DNA of 64,000 nucleotides from Porphyrobacter sp. (lineage in GTDB: Bacteria > Pseudomonadota > Alphaproteobacteria > Sphingomonadales > Sphingomonadaceae): assembly GCA_027533455.1 (NCBI GenBank), contig JAPZUC010000011.1, positions 1 to 64,000 of the forward strand, read 5' to 3'. Shown here piece by piece: positions 47,160 through 55,778 of this stretch (position 1 is the stretch's first letter; each line of letters starts with the position of its first letter). A model generated the notes under the pieces. The model was not told where the DNA came from and made no database searches. It saw only the letters and a program-made list of their open reading frames with translations. The position numbers and the translations under genes are program-made.

Positions 47160-48557
47160 ATGCGCACGATCGAAACCGACTACCTGATCATAGGCGCAGG
47201 CGCCGTTGGCATGGCCTTTGCCGACACGATCCTCGCCGAAACTGACGCCCACGTGACTATCGTCGATAGGCAGGCGCGGCCCGGCGGGCATTGGAACGAT
47301 GCCTATGGCTTCGTCGCGCTGCACCAGCCCTCGGCCTTCTATGGGGTCAATTCGCTGAGCCTCGGCGAAAATCGCAAGGACGCCCACGGGGTGAACGAGG
47401 GGCTCTATGAACTGGCCTCGGGCGCAGAAGTCTCGGGCTACTATGACAAGGTTATGCGCCAGAGCCTGCTGGCAAGCGGGCGGGTCACCTATCTGCCGAT
47501 GACCGAACACCGCGGCGCGGGCCGGGTAGTGTCGCTGATGTCGGGCGAGCAGACCTCTGTAACGGTGCGCCGCAAGACGGTCGAGAGCGCTTACAGCAGC
47601 CCGGTCATTCCGGCCAACCACACCCCGCGCTTCAGCGTGAGCGAAGGCGTTCGGCTGGTGCCCCCGGGCGCGCTGCCGCGCCTGTGGCTGGAGCCCGCCC
47701 GGCCAGAGCGTTTCGTGATTCTCGGCGGCGGCAAGACCGCGATGGATGCGGTCGGTTGGCTCTTGGCGATGGGCGCGCCCCCGCAAGCGATCCAGTGGGT
47801 GCGCCCGCGCGACAGCTGGCTGATCGACCGTAGCGGCACCCAGCCCGGCGCAGAGTTCTTCGATGAAGTCTTCGGCCGCCAGCTCGCCCAGATGCGCGCG
47901 TTTGCCGAAGGCACCTCGCCTGAGGATATTTTCAGCAGGCTCGAAGCATCAGGCGTGATGCTGCGGATCGACCCGTCCGTGACGCCGACCATGTTCCACT
48001 ACGCCACGATCTCGCAAGGCGAGGTTGCGGCGCTGCGGCAGGTGACAAACGTGGTGCGCAAGGGCCGGGTCACTGCCCTGACCAGCGAGGCGATCGTTCT
48101 CGAGCACGGCACCGAACCCGCGGTGCCGGGGGCGCTTTACATCGATTGCACCGCATCGGCAGTCGAACCGCGCGCGCCCCAGCCGATCTTTGAAGGCGAT
48201 CGCATCGTTCCTCAGTTGGTGCGCGTGCCCCAACCGTGCTTCTCGGCCGCGCTGGTCGCCTTTGTTGAGGCCCATTACGAAGGCGATGACGCCAAGAATG
48301 CACTGTGCCGCACTGTGCCCTTCCCGCATTCGCTGAAGGATTACCTCACCACCAACATCGTCAACATCATGAACCAGGGCGCGTGGTTCGGGGACGAGCG
48401 GCTGGGTGCATGGATCCGCCAGAGCCGGCTCGACGGGTTCGGCAAGATCGCTGCCGGGGTCGACCGCAGCGATACGGCGCGGGTGGCGATGCTGCAGGAG
48501 CTACGCGCGACCGGCCCCGCGGCAGTTGCCAACCTGATGCGAGTGGCGGCCGCTTGA
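47160..48557 (+). CDS. FAD/NAD(P)-binding oxidoreductase, unknown substrate
   Basis: A 465-residue flavoprotein starting at the ATG at 47160 (MRTIETDYLIIGAGAVGMAFAD). The N-terminal Rossmann motif GAGAVGMAFAD (about residues 12-22), ARPGGHWNDAYGFVALHQPSAFYGV, and a second dinucleotide motif VILGGGKTAMDAVGWLL (about 185-201) suggest binding of both FAD and NAD(P)H, as in flavin monooxygenase-like families. No carotenoid-desaturase signature. It is controlled, on position, by the divergent TetR. It converges on crtC with a 10-bp gap. In this cluster it is out of place; it may oxidise a lipid, quinone or xenobiotic. I cannot assign a pathway. Confidence 0.8.
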   Translation: MRTIETDYLIIGAGAVGMAFADTILAETDAHVTIVDRQARPGGHWNDAYGFVALHQPSAFYGVNSLSLGENRKDAHGVNEGLYELASGAEVSGYYDKVMRQSLLASGRVTYLPMTEHRGAGRVVSLMSGEQTSVTVRRKTVESAYSSPVIPANHTPRFSVSEGVRLVPPGALPRLWLEPARPERFVILGGGKTAMDAVGWLLAMGAPPQAIQWVRPRDSWLIDRSGTQPGAEFFDEVFGRQLAQMRAFAEGTSPEDIFSRLEASGVMLRIDPSVTPTMFHYATISQGEVAALRQVTNVVRKGRVTALTSEAIVLEHGTEPAVPGALYIDCTASAVEPRAPQPIFEGDRIVPQLVRVPQPCFSAALVAFVEAHYEGDDAKNALCRTVPFPHSLKDYLTTNIVNIMNQGAWFGDERLGAWIRQSRLDGFGKIAAGVDRSDTARVAMLQELRATGPAAVANLMRVAAA

Positions 48558-48567
48558 TCCTCGGGTC

Positions 48568-49578
48568 TCACCCCTTCTTGCGCGGCATCCGGTAGGGCAG
48601 CATGAACTGCACCAGCCTCGAGGAGAAGCGCCGCATGTCGAGGCTTTCCTGCACCGCCACCACCTCCTCACCGAGGAAGCGCGAGGCAAGCTCGCTGCGG
48701 GCGTAGAAAGGCGTGTCCTCCCATGTCCGGCGCACTTCGGCGACGCCGATATCGGAACGGGTGCGGCGGGTGATCCCCCACTTGCTATCGGGCAGCGCGG
48801 CGATGGGGGGCAGATCGACCGGCTCGGGCACGCCCTTCGCGTCAAACCTCAAGGCGCTGGCGAACAGCGAGCCGTCCCCGCGCTCGCCCTCGTAGCATAC
48901 CAGTGCGCCTTCCTTCAGATGCGCGCGCGACCAGTGCCAGGTGTTGAAGCCGGTCTCCAGCGGCTCGGCCCCGCGATTGTGATCGAGATAAGCCTTGCCG
49001 CTCCAGCTGATGCCGGGCGAGGTCATCTCCACCTCGATCCGCGCGCAAGGCGCAAGACAATGCCAGATGTGGTTTTCCTGCGCATCGAGCGCGAAGGCGG
49101 TGCGGTTGAGCATCTCGGGAAACACCCGCACCCGACCACGCACCGGGCGCTGCCACGGCACGAACAGGCGCTTGTCGCCCTCCACGATATCGATGGTGAG
49201 CGCCCCGTCCTCCCAGCGGACATTGCTAGGTCCGATGGCGAGGTTTGACGCCTCGCGCTCCACGGCGCTCGACCCGCGCTCGGTCATCGCCCAGCGCGCC
49301 TGTGGCCCGTAGAGCGCGACGTTGAGCGAACAATGGTTCAGCGGATCGCCCCGCCCGCTCTTCTTATAATAGGGCGAAAACACAGAGCCCAGAAAGGCGA
49401 TGATCGTCAGCCCGTGCTGCCCGTCGTCGCTGATCGCGTCGACATACCACCAGGTGTAGCCGCCGGGCGGGATGTCTTCATCGAAGCGAGGTCCTTCGCG
49501 ATCACCCGCGCGGCCAGCTGCCCGGATAAGGCTGCCATGGGCACCCCAGCCGCCGGATGGGTCGCCCCGCCCGTGCAA
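48568..49578 (-). CDS. crtC: Carotenoid 1,2-hydratase (hydroxyneurosporene synthase)
   Basis: The recognisable protein starts at about FDEDIPPGGYTWWYVDAISDDGQHGLTIIAFLGSVFSPYY and runs to PYRMPRKKG, with the CrtC blocks NVALYGPQARWAMTERG, LDHNRGAEPLETGFNTWHWSRA and the tail RRTWEDTPFYARS. It adds water to the C-1,2 double bond of acyclic carotenoids. The true start is unclear: the first legal codon upstream is a TTG at 49578, which would overlap crtD by 172 bases, and no ATG or GTG is closer. crtC follows crtD in the usual order. The long track ORF upstream is crtD read in another frame. Confidence 0.88.
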   Translation of the reverse strand: MHGRGDPSGGWGAHGSLIRAAGRAGDREGPRFDEDIPPGGYTWWYVDAISDDGQHGLTIIAFLGSVFSPYYKKSGRGDPLNHCSLNVALYGPQARWAMTERGSSAVEREASNLAIGPSNVRWEDGALTIDIVEGDKRLFVPWQRPVRGRVRVFPEMLNRTAFALDAQENHIWHCLAPCARIEVEMTSPGISWSGKAYLDHNRGAEPLETGFNTWHWSRAHLKEGALVCYEGERGDGSLFASALRFDAKGVPEPVDLPPIAALPDSKWGITRRTRSDIGVAEVRRTWEDTPFYARSELASRFLGEEVVAVQESLDMRRFSSRLVQFMLPYRMPRKKG

Positions 49579-50969
49579 TAGAGACCTGCCAGCCGCGTTT
49601 TCGGCCCCTGCCGCTGGAAGGAGGCCGCCCAACCGTGCGACGCTCTGCCATAAAGGGCGCCGCCCGTGGCCGGGAACAGGGCTTCCCAATCCTCTGGGGT
49701 CATGAGCTGATGCGGGAAGGGCTGTTCCAGTGTCAGGCCGCAGCGTTCCAGCGTCGCCATCATGGCTTGCGTGCATCGGGCTCTCTCCTCGGGTGTGTAA
49801 GTGTGAACGTCTCCATCAGCGGGGGCGTTGACGATGATCTGGAGGCGCTCGCGGCCTTCCGGCGGCGGCGCGTGATGGTCCGCACCGCGATCGATGGCGC
49901 AGACATAGACGGTGGGCTCTGACGGGGTGGAGCCGCTGGCGATCTCGCGGAATTCAGCCGCGTAATCGCGCGAGAAAAAGACGTTGTGATGCGTCAGCGC
50001 GAAGCCCTTGGTCCGGGCGTGGGCATACCATACCAGCGCCGAGAGCGAACGTTTGCCGCGCGGGATCGCGGGGACGGCGCGGCTGGCCGCCTCGCCGAAA
50101 CGCCCGGTGGCAAGCGCCGAAGGATCGCCGTTGCAAATCACGATATCGGCGGGGAACACCTCACCATTGGCAAGCCGCACGCCGCTTGTCCGGCCCTTGG
50201 CGGTAAGGATTTCTTTCACCCCTGCTCCCGTGCGGATCCGCGCGCCCTGCCGTTCGGCCAGCCCGGCCAGCGCCTTGGCCAGCGCGTGGATCCCGCCTTC
50301 GATCAGCCAGACGCCGCGCGCCTCGACATGGGCGATGAGCATGAGCGTGGCGGGCGCGGCAAAGGGCGATGATCCGCAATAGGTCGCATAGCGGCCAAAA
50401 AGTTGCTGGAGTCGCGGATCGGCGAAATGCTGGCCGAGCGCCCGCCACATCCCGTCGAAGGGGCGCATCGCCATCATTTCGGGCAGTTTGGTCAGGCCCA
50501 TGCGCCACATCATCGGCAGCGGGGTTGATGCCTTGTCACCGCGCAGGAAGGGATCTTCAAGGACATTGAAGATGCGCGCCGCCTCGGCCGTGAAGGCGCG
50601 GTATCCGCGCGCGGCCTGCGCCCCGGCAAAACGGCCGACGGCATCGGCACTGGCCTCGGGATCAGCGAAAAGATCAAGCGTGCCGGTGTCGTCCCAGGCA
50701 TGGCGTGCGAGGACATCGGCCTTGCGGACGGTCACATGATCATCGAGCTGTGCTCCGCAAGCCGCGAAGACCTCGTCGAAAACCGTCCGATAGGTGAAGA
50801 CCGTGGGGCCGCCGTCGATCGCCGCGCCGTCGACCTGGACCCGGCGCGCCTTGCCTCCAACCCAGGCCTCTTTCTCGAACACGGTGACGTCCGCGCCACG
50901 CGCGGCCAACAGGGCGGCGCTGGTGAGGCCGCCAATACCTGCTCCGATCACGGCGACTCGCGCGTTCAC
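49407..50969 (-). CDS. crtD: Methoxyneurosporene/hydroxyneurosporene dehydrogenase CrtD
   Basis: A 520-residue FAD-dependent desaturase of the CrtI/CrtD family, starting at a GTG at 50969 (NARVAVIGAGIGGLTSAALLAARG). FAD motif at residues 4-30, then VFEKEAWVGGKARR and FGRYATYCGSSPFAAPATLMLIAHVEARGVWLIEGGIHALAKAL, with the C-terminal LYCTGGATHPAAGVPMAALSGQLAA signature (about 475-500). It inserts the C-3,4 double bond after CrtC hydration or CrtF methylation. The final 25 residues overlap crtC and are probably poorly constrained. Divergent from crtF with an exact TGT-N12-ACA site in the gap. Confidence 0.95.
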   Translation of the reverse strand: MNARVAVIGAGIGGLTSAALLAARGADVTVFEKEAWVGGKARRVQVDGAAIDGGPTVFTYRTVFDEVFAACGAQLDDHVTVRKADVLARHAWDDTGTLDLFADPEASADAVGRFAGAQAARGYRAFTAEAARIFNVLEDPFLRGDKASTPLPMMWRMGLTKLPEMMAMRPFDGMWRALGQHFADPRLQQLFGRYATYCGSSPFAAPATLMLIAHVEARGVWLIEGGIHALAKALAGLAERQGARIRTGAGVKEILTAKGRTSGVRLANGEVFPADIVICNGDPSALATGRFGEAASRAVPAIPRGKRSLSALVWYAHARTKGFALTHHNVFFSRDYAAEFREIASGSTPSEPTVYVCAIDRGADHHAPPPEGRERLQIIVNAPADGDVHTYTPEERARCTQAMMATLERCGLTLEQPFPHQLMTPEDWEALFPATGGALYGRASHGWAASFQRQGPKTRLAGLYCTGGATHPAAGVPMAALSGQLAARVIAKDLASMKTSRPAATPGGMSTRSATTGSTG

Positions 50970-51022
50970 TGGTCCCTCGCTCCCGTCGATCCCGCGATTA
51001 TCATTGACCTTACGCGCCCGTC

Positions 51023-51040
51023 TGTCCAATTAATTAGACA
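51023..51040. promoter_or_regulatory. PpsR/CrtJ-type site between crtD and crtF
   Basis: TGTCCAATTAATTAGACA matches the TGT-N12-ACA consensus exactly. It is 25 bp before the crtF start and 54 bp before the crtD start. A second near-match (TGT-N11-ACA) follows about 24 bases on. Redox/light repression by PpsR of both genes is likely. Confidence 0.8.
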
Positions 51041-51064
51041 TATGGTCTGTAAAGCAACCTCACA

Positions 51065-52189
51065 GTGAGCCTCTGGGCCGAATTCAGACTGAGTTATGTC
51101 GCAAGACGCAACCGCGTCTTTTCCTCACCAAAATTCCAGCATTGGGCAGCGCGCTTGCCCCTGATCCGTTGGATTGCAAGGAGCCGCGCGAACGGGGCCT
51201 TCGATCTGCTGGCGGGCTTTGCCTATTCGCAGGTCCTGCGCGCCTACGTGGAATCCGGGCTGTTCGATATTCTGCAGGACGGACCGCTGTCCGCCGCAGC
51301 GATTGCGCCGCGCCTCGGGTCGTCGGAAGCCGCAACGCTCACCCTGCTGCGAGCCGGTCGCCCGCTGATGCTGTCGGAAGAGCCCGCCCCCGATCACTGG
51401 ATGCTGGGCGAACAAGGCGCTGTCTTTGCTACCAATCCCGGCGTGCAAGCGATGGTGCGCCACCACCGCCTGCTCTATGCCGACCTCGCCGATCCCCTCG
51501 CCCTGTTGCGCGCAGACCGCGCCGAGCCCTCGTCCCTGTCGCGCTTCTGGACCTATGCAGGCGCGCTCCAAGGGGCGACCGAAAGGGGTGAGGATACGGC
51601 CGAATACTCGCAGCTGATGGCCACCTCGCAACACTTTGTGGCGGACGAGGTTCTGGCGACGGTGGCGTTCCGTGATGTCGAGCGGCTGCTTGACGTGGGC
51701 GGCGGGCACGGCGCCTTCCTGCGGCATATCGGCACGGCCTGGCCGCACCTGAAGCTCGGCCTGTTCGACCTCCCCGAAGTGGTGGAGGCCGGCGCGCGGA
51801 TGCTGGGAGAAGCCGTGGGCATCGGCCGCGTGACCCCCCATCCCGGCAATTTCTTCAGCGATTCCATGCCGAAAGGCTACGACATGGTGTCGCTGATCCG
51901 GATCCTCCACGATCACGATGATGCGCCCGCGCAGAGCCTCCTCACCAATATCCACAAGAGTCTTGCCCCCGGGGCTCGGCTGCTGATCGCCGAACCGATG
52001 GCGCGCATCCCTGGAGCGGAGGCAATGGGGGAAGCGTTTTTCGGCCTCTACCTGTGGGCGATGGGATCGGGCCGCCCCCGCAGTCCTGCCGAAATCATCG
52101 CCATGACCCGCGCGGCAGGCTTCACGAGTGCTCGTCTCGTCGCAACCGCGCAACCGGTCAACGCAAGCGTCATCATCGCCACTGCCTGA
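51065..52189 (+). CDS. crtF: Demethylspheroidene O-methyltransferase CrtF
   Basis: A 374-residue SAM-dependent methyltransferase starting at a GTG. A dimerisation/winged-helix N-terminal half (FAYSQVLRAYVESGLFDILQDGPLSAAAIAPRLG, about residues 52-88) is followed by the SAM domain with LLDVGGGHGAFLRHIG (about 205-220), DLPEVVEAG and SLIRILHDHDD (about 278-288). CrtF methylates the 1-hydroxyl introduced by CrtC, giving methoxy carotenoids. It opens the plus-strand run crtF-bchCXYZ-puf, 123 bp before bchC. Confidence 0.95.
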   Translation: MSLWAEFRLSYVARRNRVFSSPKFQHWAARLPLIRWIARSRANGAFDLLAGFAYSQVLRAYVESGLFDILQDGPLSAAAIAPRLGSSEAATLTLLRAGRPLMLSEEPAPDHWMLGEQGAVFATNPGVQAMVRHHRLLYADLADPLALLRADRAEPSSLSRFWTYAGALQGATERGEDTAEYSQLMATSQHFVADEVLATVAFRDVERLLDVGGGHGAFLRHIGTAWPHLKLGLFDLPEVVEAGARMLGEAVGIGRVTPHPGNFFSDSMPKGYDMVSLIRILHDHDDAPAQSLLTNIHKSLAPGARLLIAEPMARIPGAEAMGEAFFGLYLWAMGSGRPRSPAEIIAMTRAAGFTSARLVATAQPVNASVIIATA

Positions 52190-52197
52190 GGGAAACT

Positions 52198-52215
52198 TGT
52201 CCAATAAGTTTGACA
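52198..52215. promoter_or_regulatory. PpsR/CrtJ-type site upstream of bchC
   Basis: TGTCCAATAAGTTTGACA is an exact TGT-N12-ACA match, 98 bases before the bchC ATG and 9 bases after the crtF stop. It has the same left half (TGTCCAAT) as the crtD/crtF site. Confidence 0.8.
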
Positions 52216-52312
52216 GTGCAAAGCGTAAGGCGTAGCAAACACTCGGCAGAACGCAGCAGCTGAGTTTCCGACTCGGTATCGCTCTTGCGAATTGCTCGGA
52301 GAGAACAAGAAC

Positions 52313-53260
52313 ATGAACACCTTGGCTGTCATCCTAGAAGCACCGGAGCGCCTCGCTCTCCGCGCGCTTGAGATGAAGCCAGTCGAAGCTTCGGATGTTC
52401 TCGTCGAAATCGCCTGGAGCGGAATCAGCACTGGCACCGAAAAACTCCTCTTTACCGGACGCATGCCGCCCTTCCCTGGCCTCGGCTATCCGCTGGTGCC
52501 GGGTTACGAATCGGTTGGCCGCATCGTGGACGCCGGGCCTGAAGTCCGCGCGCGGATCGGCGACTGGGTCTTCGTTCCGGGTGCAAACTGTTACACCGAT
52601 GCGCGCGGCCTGTTCGGCGGCACAGCGCAACGGGTCATTGTTCCGTCGGCGCGGGCGCTGCCGATCCCCGAGCACCTGGGCGAATCCGGGGTGCTCTGCG
52701 CGCTCGCGGCGACGGCACTCCACGCAATCAAGGGTGGCTTCGCCAAATCGGCAGCTCTGCCTGACCTCATCGTCGGCCACGGCGTTCTTGGCCGCCTGCT
52801 CGCCCGGCTGACGCTGGCGCTGGGCGGCGCAGCGCCAACCGTGTGGGAAACCAACGCCGCGCGCCGCCTCGGCGCAACCGCTTACAACGTCATCGACCCT
52901 GCCACAGATGATCGCCGCGACTACCGCGCGATCTACGACGCCAGCGGCGATGCCCGCCTGATCGACGATCTCGTCATGCGCCTGTCCAAAGGCGGCGAGA
53001 TCGTGCTCGCGGGCTTCTATTCCGAGCGGGTCAGCTTCGCCTTCCCGGCGGCCTTCATGCGCGAGGCGCATTTCCGCGTCGCTGCGGAATGGCAGCCCGG
53101 CGATCTCGCGGAAACGCGTTCGCTGATCGAATGCGGGCGACTCGATCTCACGGGTCTTGTCACCAACCGGCGTCCCGCCGGAGAGGCGCTCGACGCCTAC
53201 CCCCAAGCCTTCAGCGATCCCGATTGCCTGAAGATGGTTCTCGATTGGAGCGAATGCTGA
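52313..53260 (+). CDS. bchC: Chlorophyllide oxidoreductase-linked dehydrogenase BchC
   Basis: A 315-residue zinc-free alcohol-dehydrogenase-like protein. ATG at 52313 is preceded by CGGAGAGAAC. Family blocks: VEIAWSGISTGTEKLLFTGRMPPFPGLGYPLVPGYESVGRIV (about residues 30-71), LFGGTAQRVIVP, then the NAD-binding half with LIVGHGVLGRLLARLTL (about 148-164). BchC oxidises the 3-hydroxyethyl group to the 3-acetyl of bacteriochlorophyllide a. It overlaps bchX by one base (TGATG). Confidence 0.96.
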   Translation: MNTLAVILEAPERLALRALEMKPVEASDVLVEIAWSGISTGTEKLLFTGRMPPFPGLGYPLVPGYESVGRIVDAGPEVRARIGDWVFVPGANCYTDARGLFGGTAQRVIVPSARALPIPEHLGESGVLCALAATALHAIKGGFAKSAALPDLIVGHGVLGRLLARLTLALGGAAPTVWETNAARRLGATAYNVIDPATDDRRDYRAIYDASGDARLIDDLVMRLSKGGEIVLAGFYSERVSFAFPAAFMREAHFRVAAEWQPGDLAETRSLIECGRLDLTGLVTNRRPAGEALDAYPQAFSDPDCLKMVLDWSEC

Positions 53261-54249
53261 TGTCCGTGCTTGATACCCAGGCGGCCGACCTTCGCGAAGA
53301 AGCAAGCCACGAACCCGATCCGGTCCACACCGGCGAGGTGAAGAGCGAGACGCAGGTCATCGCGATCTATGGCAAAGGCGGGAGCGGCAAGAGCTTCGCG
53401 CTCTCCAACCTCAGCTACATGATGGCTCAGCAGGGCAAGCGCGTGCTTCTGATCGGCTGCGATCCCAAGAGCGACACGACGTCGCTCCTGTTCGGCGGCA
53501 AGTCCTGCCCGACGATCATCGAAACCTCGTCGCGCAAGAAGCTCGCCGGGGAAGAGGTGAAGATCGAGGACGTGTGCTTCCAGCGTGACGGCGTCTTCGC
53601 GATGGAGCTCGGCGGCCCTGAAGTCGGTCGCGGTTGCGGCGGGCGCGGGATCATCCACGGCTTCGAACTGCTCGAGAAGCTCGGCTTCCACGACTGGGGC
53701 TTCGATTACGTCCTGCTTGATTTCCTCGGCGACGTGGTGTGCGGCGGCTTCGGCCTGCCGATCGCCCGCGACATGTGCCAGAAGGTGATCGTGGTCGGCT
53801 CGAACGACCTGCAATCGCTCTACGTGGCGAACAATGTCTGCCAAGCGGTCGAATACTTCCGCAAGATGGGCGGCAATGTCGGTGTGGCCGGCATGATCGT
53901 CAACAAGGATGACGGCACCGGCGAAGCGCACGCCTTCGCTGAGGCGGTCGGCATTCCGGTGCTCACCGCGATCCCCGCGAACGAGGATATCCGTCGCAAG
54001 AGCGCCAATTACCAGATCATCGGCATTCCCGGCGGCGAATGGGCGAGCCTGTTCGAAGAGCTGGCGATCAACGTCGCCGAAGCCCCGCCCCTGCGCCCCA
54101 CCCCGCTCGATCAGGACGGATTGCTCGGCCTGTTCAGCGCCGATGTGACCGGCGCCAATGTCGAACTCATCCCCGCCACTCAGGCGGACATGCGCGGCGG
54201 CGTCTTCGAAGTCCGTCCGACCCTCGAAGTGATCTACGACGAGGCATGA
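53260..54249 (+). CDS. bchX: Chlorophyllide a reductase iron protein BchX
   Basis: A 329-residue nitrogenase-iron-protein homologue starting at MSVLDTQ (an ATG six bases earlier is possible). P-loop AIYGKGGSGKSFALSNLS (about residues 38-55), switch CDPKSDTTSLL, and the 4Fe-4S ligands in VGRGCGGRGIIHGFE (about 128-142) and FLGDVVCGGFGLPI (about 163-176). It delivers electrons with ATP hydrolysis to BchYZ, reducing ring B of chlorophyllide. The track's longer ORF runs into bchC. It overlaps bchY as ATGA. Confidence 0.97.
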   Translation: MSVLDTQAADLREEASHEPDPVHTGEVKSETQVIAIYGKGGSGKSFALSNLSYMMAQQGKRVLLIGCDPKSDTTSLLFGGKSCPTIIETSSRKKLAGEEVKIEDVCFQRDGVFAMELGGPEVGRGCGGRGIIHGFELLEKLGFHDWGFDYVLLDFLGDVVCGGFGLPIARDMCQKVIVVGSNDLQSLYVANNVCQAVEYFRKMGGNVGVAGMIVNKDDGTGEAHAFAEAVGIPVLTAIPANEDIRRKSANYQIIGIPGGEWASLFEELAINVAEAPPLRPTPLDQDGLLGLFSADVTGANVELIPATQADMRGGVFEVRPTLEVIYDEA

Positions 54250-55778
54250 GCGACCATAACGCCTTTGACGCCGTCCCACGCGCTGCTGACCGGATCGATC
54301 TCGATCCTCCGGCAGCAGGGGGCTGCACATCGAAGGACACCATGAACGAGGCCGCCCGCGCCGCAGGCAAGAGCGAGATCCTCGATCAATATGCCGCCGA
54401 TTATCCCGTCGGCCCCCACGATCAACCCCAATCCATGTGCCCCGCGTTCGGGTCACTCCGGGTGGGCCTGAGAATGCGGCGCACTGCGACCGTGCTCTCG
54501 GGCTCGGCCTGCTGTGTCTATGGCCTGACCTTCACCTCGCACTTCTACGGCGCGCGGCGGACGGTAGGCTATGTGCCCTTCTCTTCGGAAACGTTGGTGA
54601 CGGGCAAGCTGTTCGAAGACATCAAGGAAGCGGTTGAAGGCCTCGCCGATCCTGAGAATTACGATGCGATCGTGGTCACCAACCTGTGCGTCCCGACCGC
54701 AAGCGGCGTGCCGCTGCGTCTGCTGGGCAAGGCGATCAACGGCGTGCGGATCATCGGCATCGACGTGCCGGGCTTCGGCATTCCGACCCACGCCGAAGCC
54801 AAGGACGTACTGGCGGGCGCGATGCTCAACTACGCCCGCGAAGAAGTGGCCGCCGGCCCTGTCGCGGCTCCGCGTGAACGGTCTGACCTGCCGACTGTGG
54901 CCCTGCTGGGCGAGATGTTCCCGGCCGATCCGGTCGTCATCGGCCAGATGCTCGCCCCTCTCGGGCTGGCTGCTGGCCCTGTGGTGCCGACCCGCGAATG
55001 GCGCGAGCTCTATGCCGCGCTCGATTGCTCGGTCGTCGCTGCGATCCACCCGTTCTACACCGCCTCTATCCGCGAATTCGAAGCCGCGGGCCGCCCGGTG
55101 ATCGGTTCGGCTCCCGTCGGTGCGGATGGCACCGCCGCGTGGCTGCAAGCCATCGGTGACACGATGGGCCTTCCGCAAGCCAAAGTCGATGCCGTCAAGG
55201 ACGCGATGATCGCTGCCTGCCGCGGTGCTATCGAAAAGATGCCGATCAAGGGCAGGATCACGGTCTCGGGCTATGAAGGTTCCGAACTTCTGGTTGCCCG
55301 CCTGCTGATCGAAAGCGGTGCCGAAGTGCCTTACGTCGGCTCTGCCTGCCCGCGCACCAAGTGGTCGGATACCGACCGCGAATGGCTCGAAGCGCGCGGC
55401 GTGCAGGTCCAGTTCCGCGCGAGCCTTGAGCAGGATATCGCTGCGGTCGAGGAATACCGCCCCGATCTCGCCATCGGCACCACACCGGTGGTGCAGCACG
55501 CTAAGGCGAAGGCGATCCCGTCGCTCTACTTCACCAACCTCATCTCGGCCCGTCCGCTGATGGGTCCTGCAGGGGCTGGCAGCCTCGCCACCGTGATCAA
55601 CGCCGCGATGGGCAACAAGGCGCGCTTCGATGCGATGCGCGACTTCTTCGAAGGTGTCGGGACAGAACACGCTGCTGGCGTATGGGAAGAGCTCCCAGTC
55701 GACCGGCCCAAGTTCCGCAAGAAGTACGCAGCCCTGAATGAAGCGGCGCGCAAGGCATCGGAGGCGATCGGATCATGA
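54246..55778 (+). CDS. bchY: Chlorophyllide a reductase subunit BchY
   Basis: A 510-residue NifD-like catalytic subunit. ATG at 54246 overlaps the bchX stop. Fe-S cluster cysteines appear in [11 protein letters not shown] (about residue 64), [16 protein letters not shown] (about 88-93) and [15 protein letters not shown] (about 150). The C-terminal half carries [30 protein letters not shown] and [29 protein letters not shown]. With BchZ it forms the heterotetramer that reduces the C7-C8 double bond. It overlaps bchZ (ATGA). Confidence 0.97.
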   Translation: MSDHNAFDAVPRAADRIDLDPPAAGGCTSKDTMNEAARAAGKSEILDQYAADYPVGPHDQPQSMCPAFGSLRVGLRMRRTATVLSGSACCVYGLTFTSHFYGARRTVGYVPFSSETLVTGKLFEDIKEAVEGLADPENYDAIVVTNLCVPTASGVPLRLLGKAINGVRIIGIDVPGFGIPTHAEAKDVLAGAMLNYAREEVAAGPVAAPRERSDLPTVALLGEMFPADPVVIGQMLAPLGLAAGPVVPTREWRELYAALDCSVVAAIHPFYTASIREFEAAGRPVIGSAPVGADGTAAWLQAIGDTMGLPQAKVDAVKDAMIAACRGAIEKMPIKGRITVSGYEGSELLVARLLIESGAEVPYVGSACPRTKWSDTDREWLEARGVQVQFRASLEQDIAAVEEYRPDLAIGTTPVVQHAKAKAIPSLYFTNLISARPLMGPAGAGSLATVINAAMGNKARFDAMRDFFEGVGTEHAAGVWEELPVDRPKFRKKYAALNEAARKASEAIGS

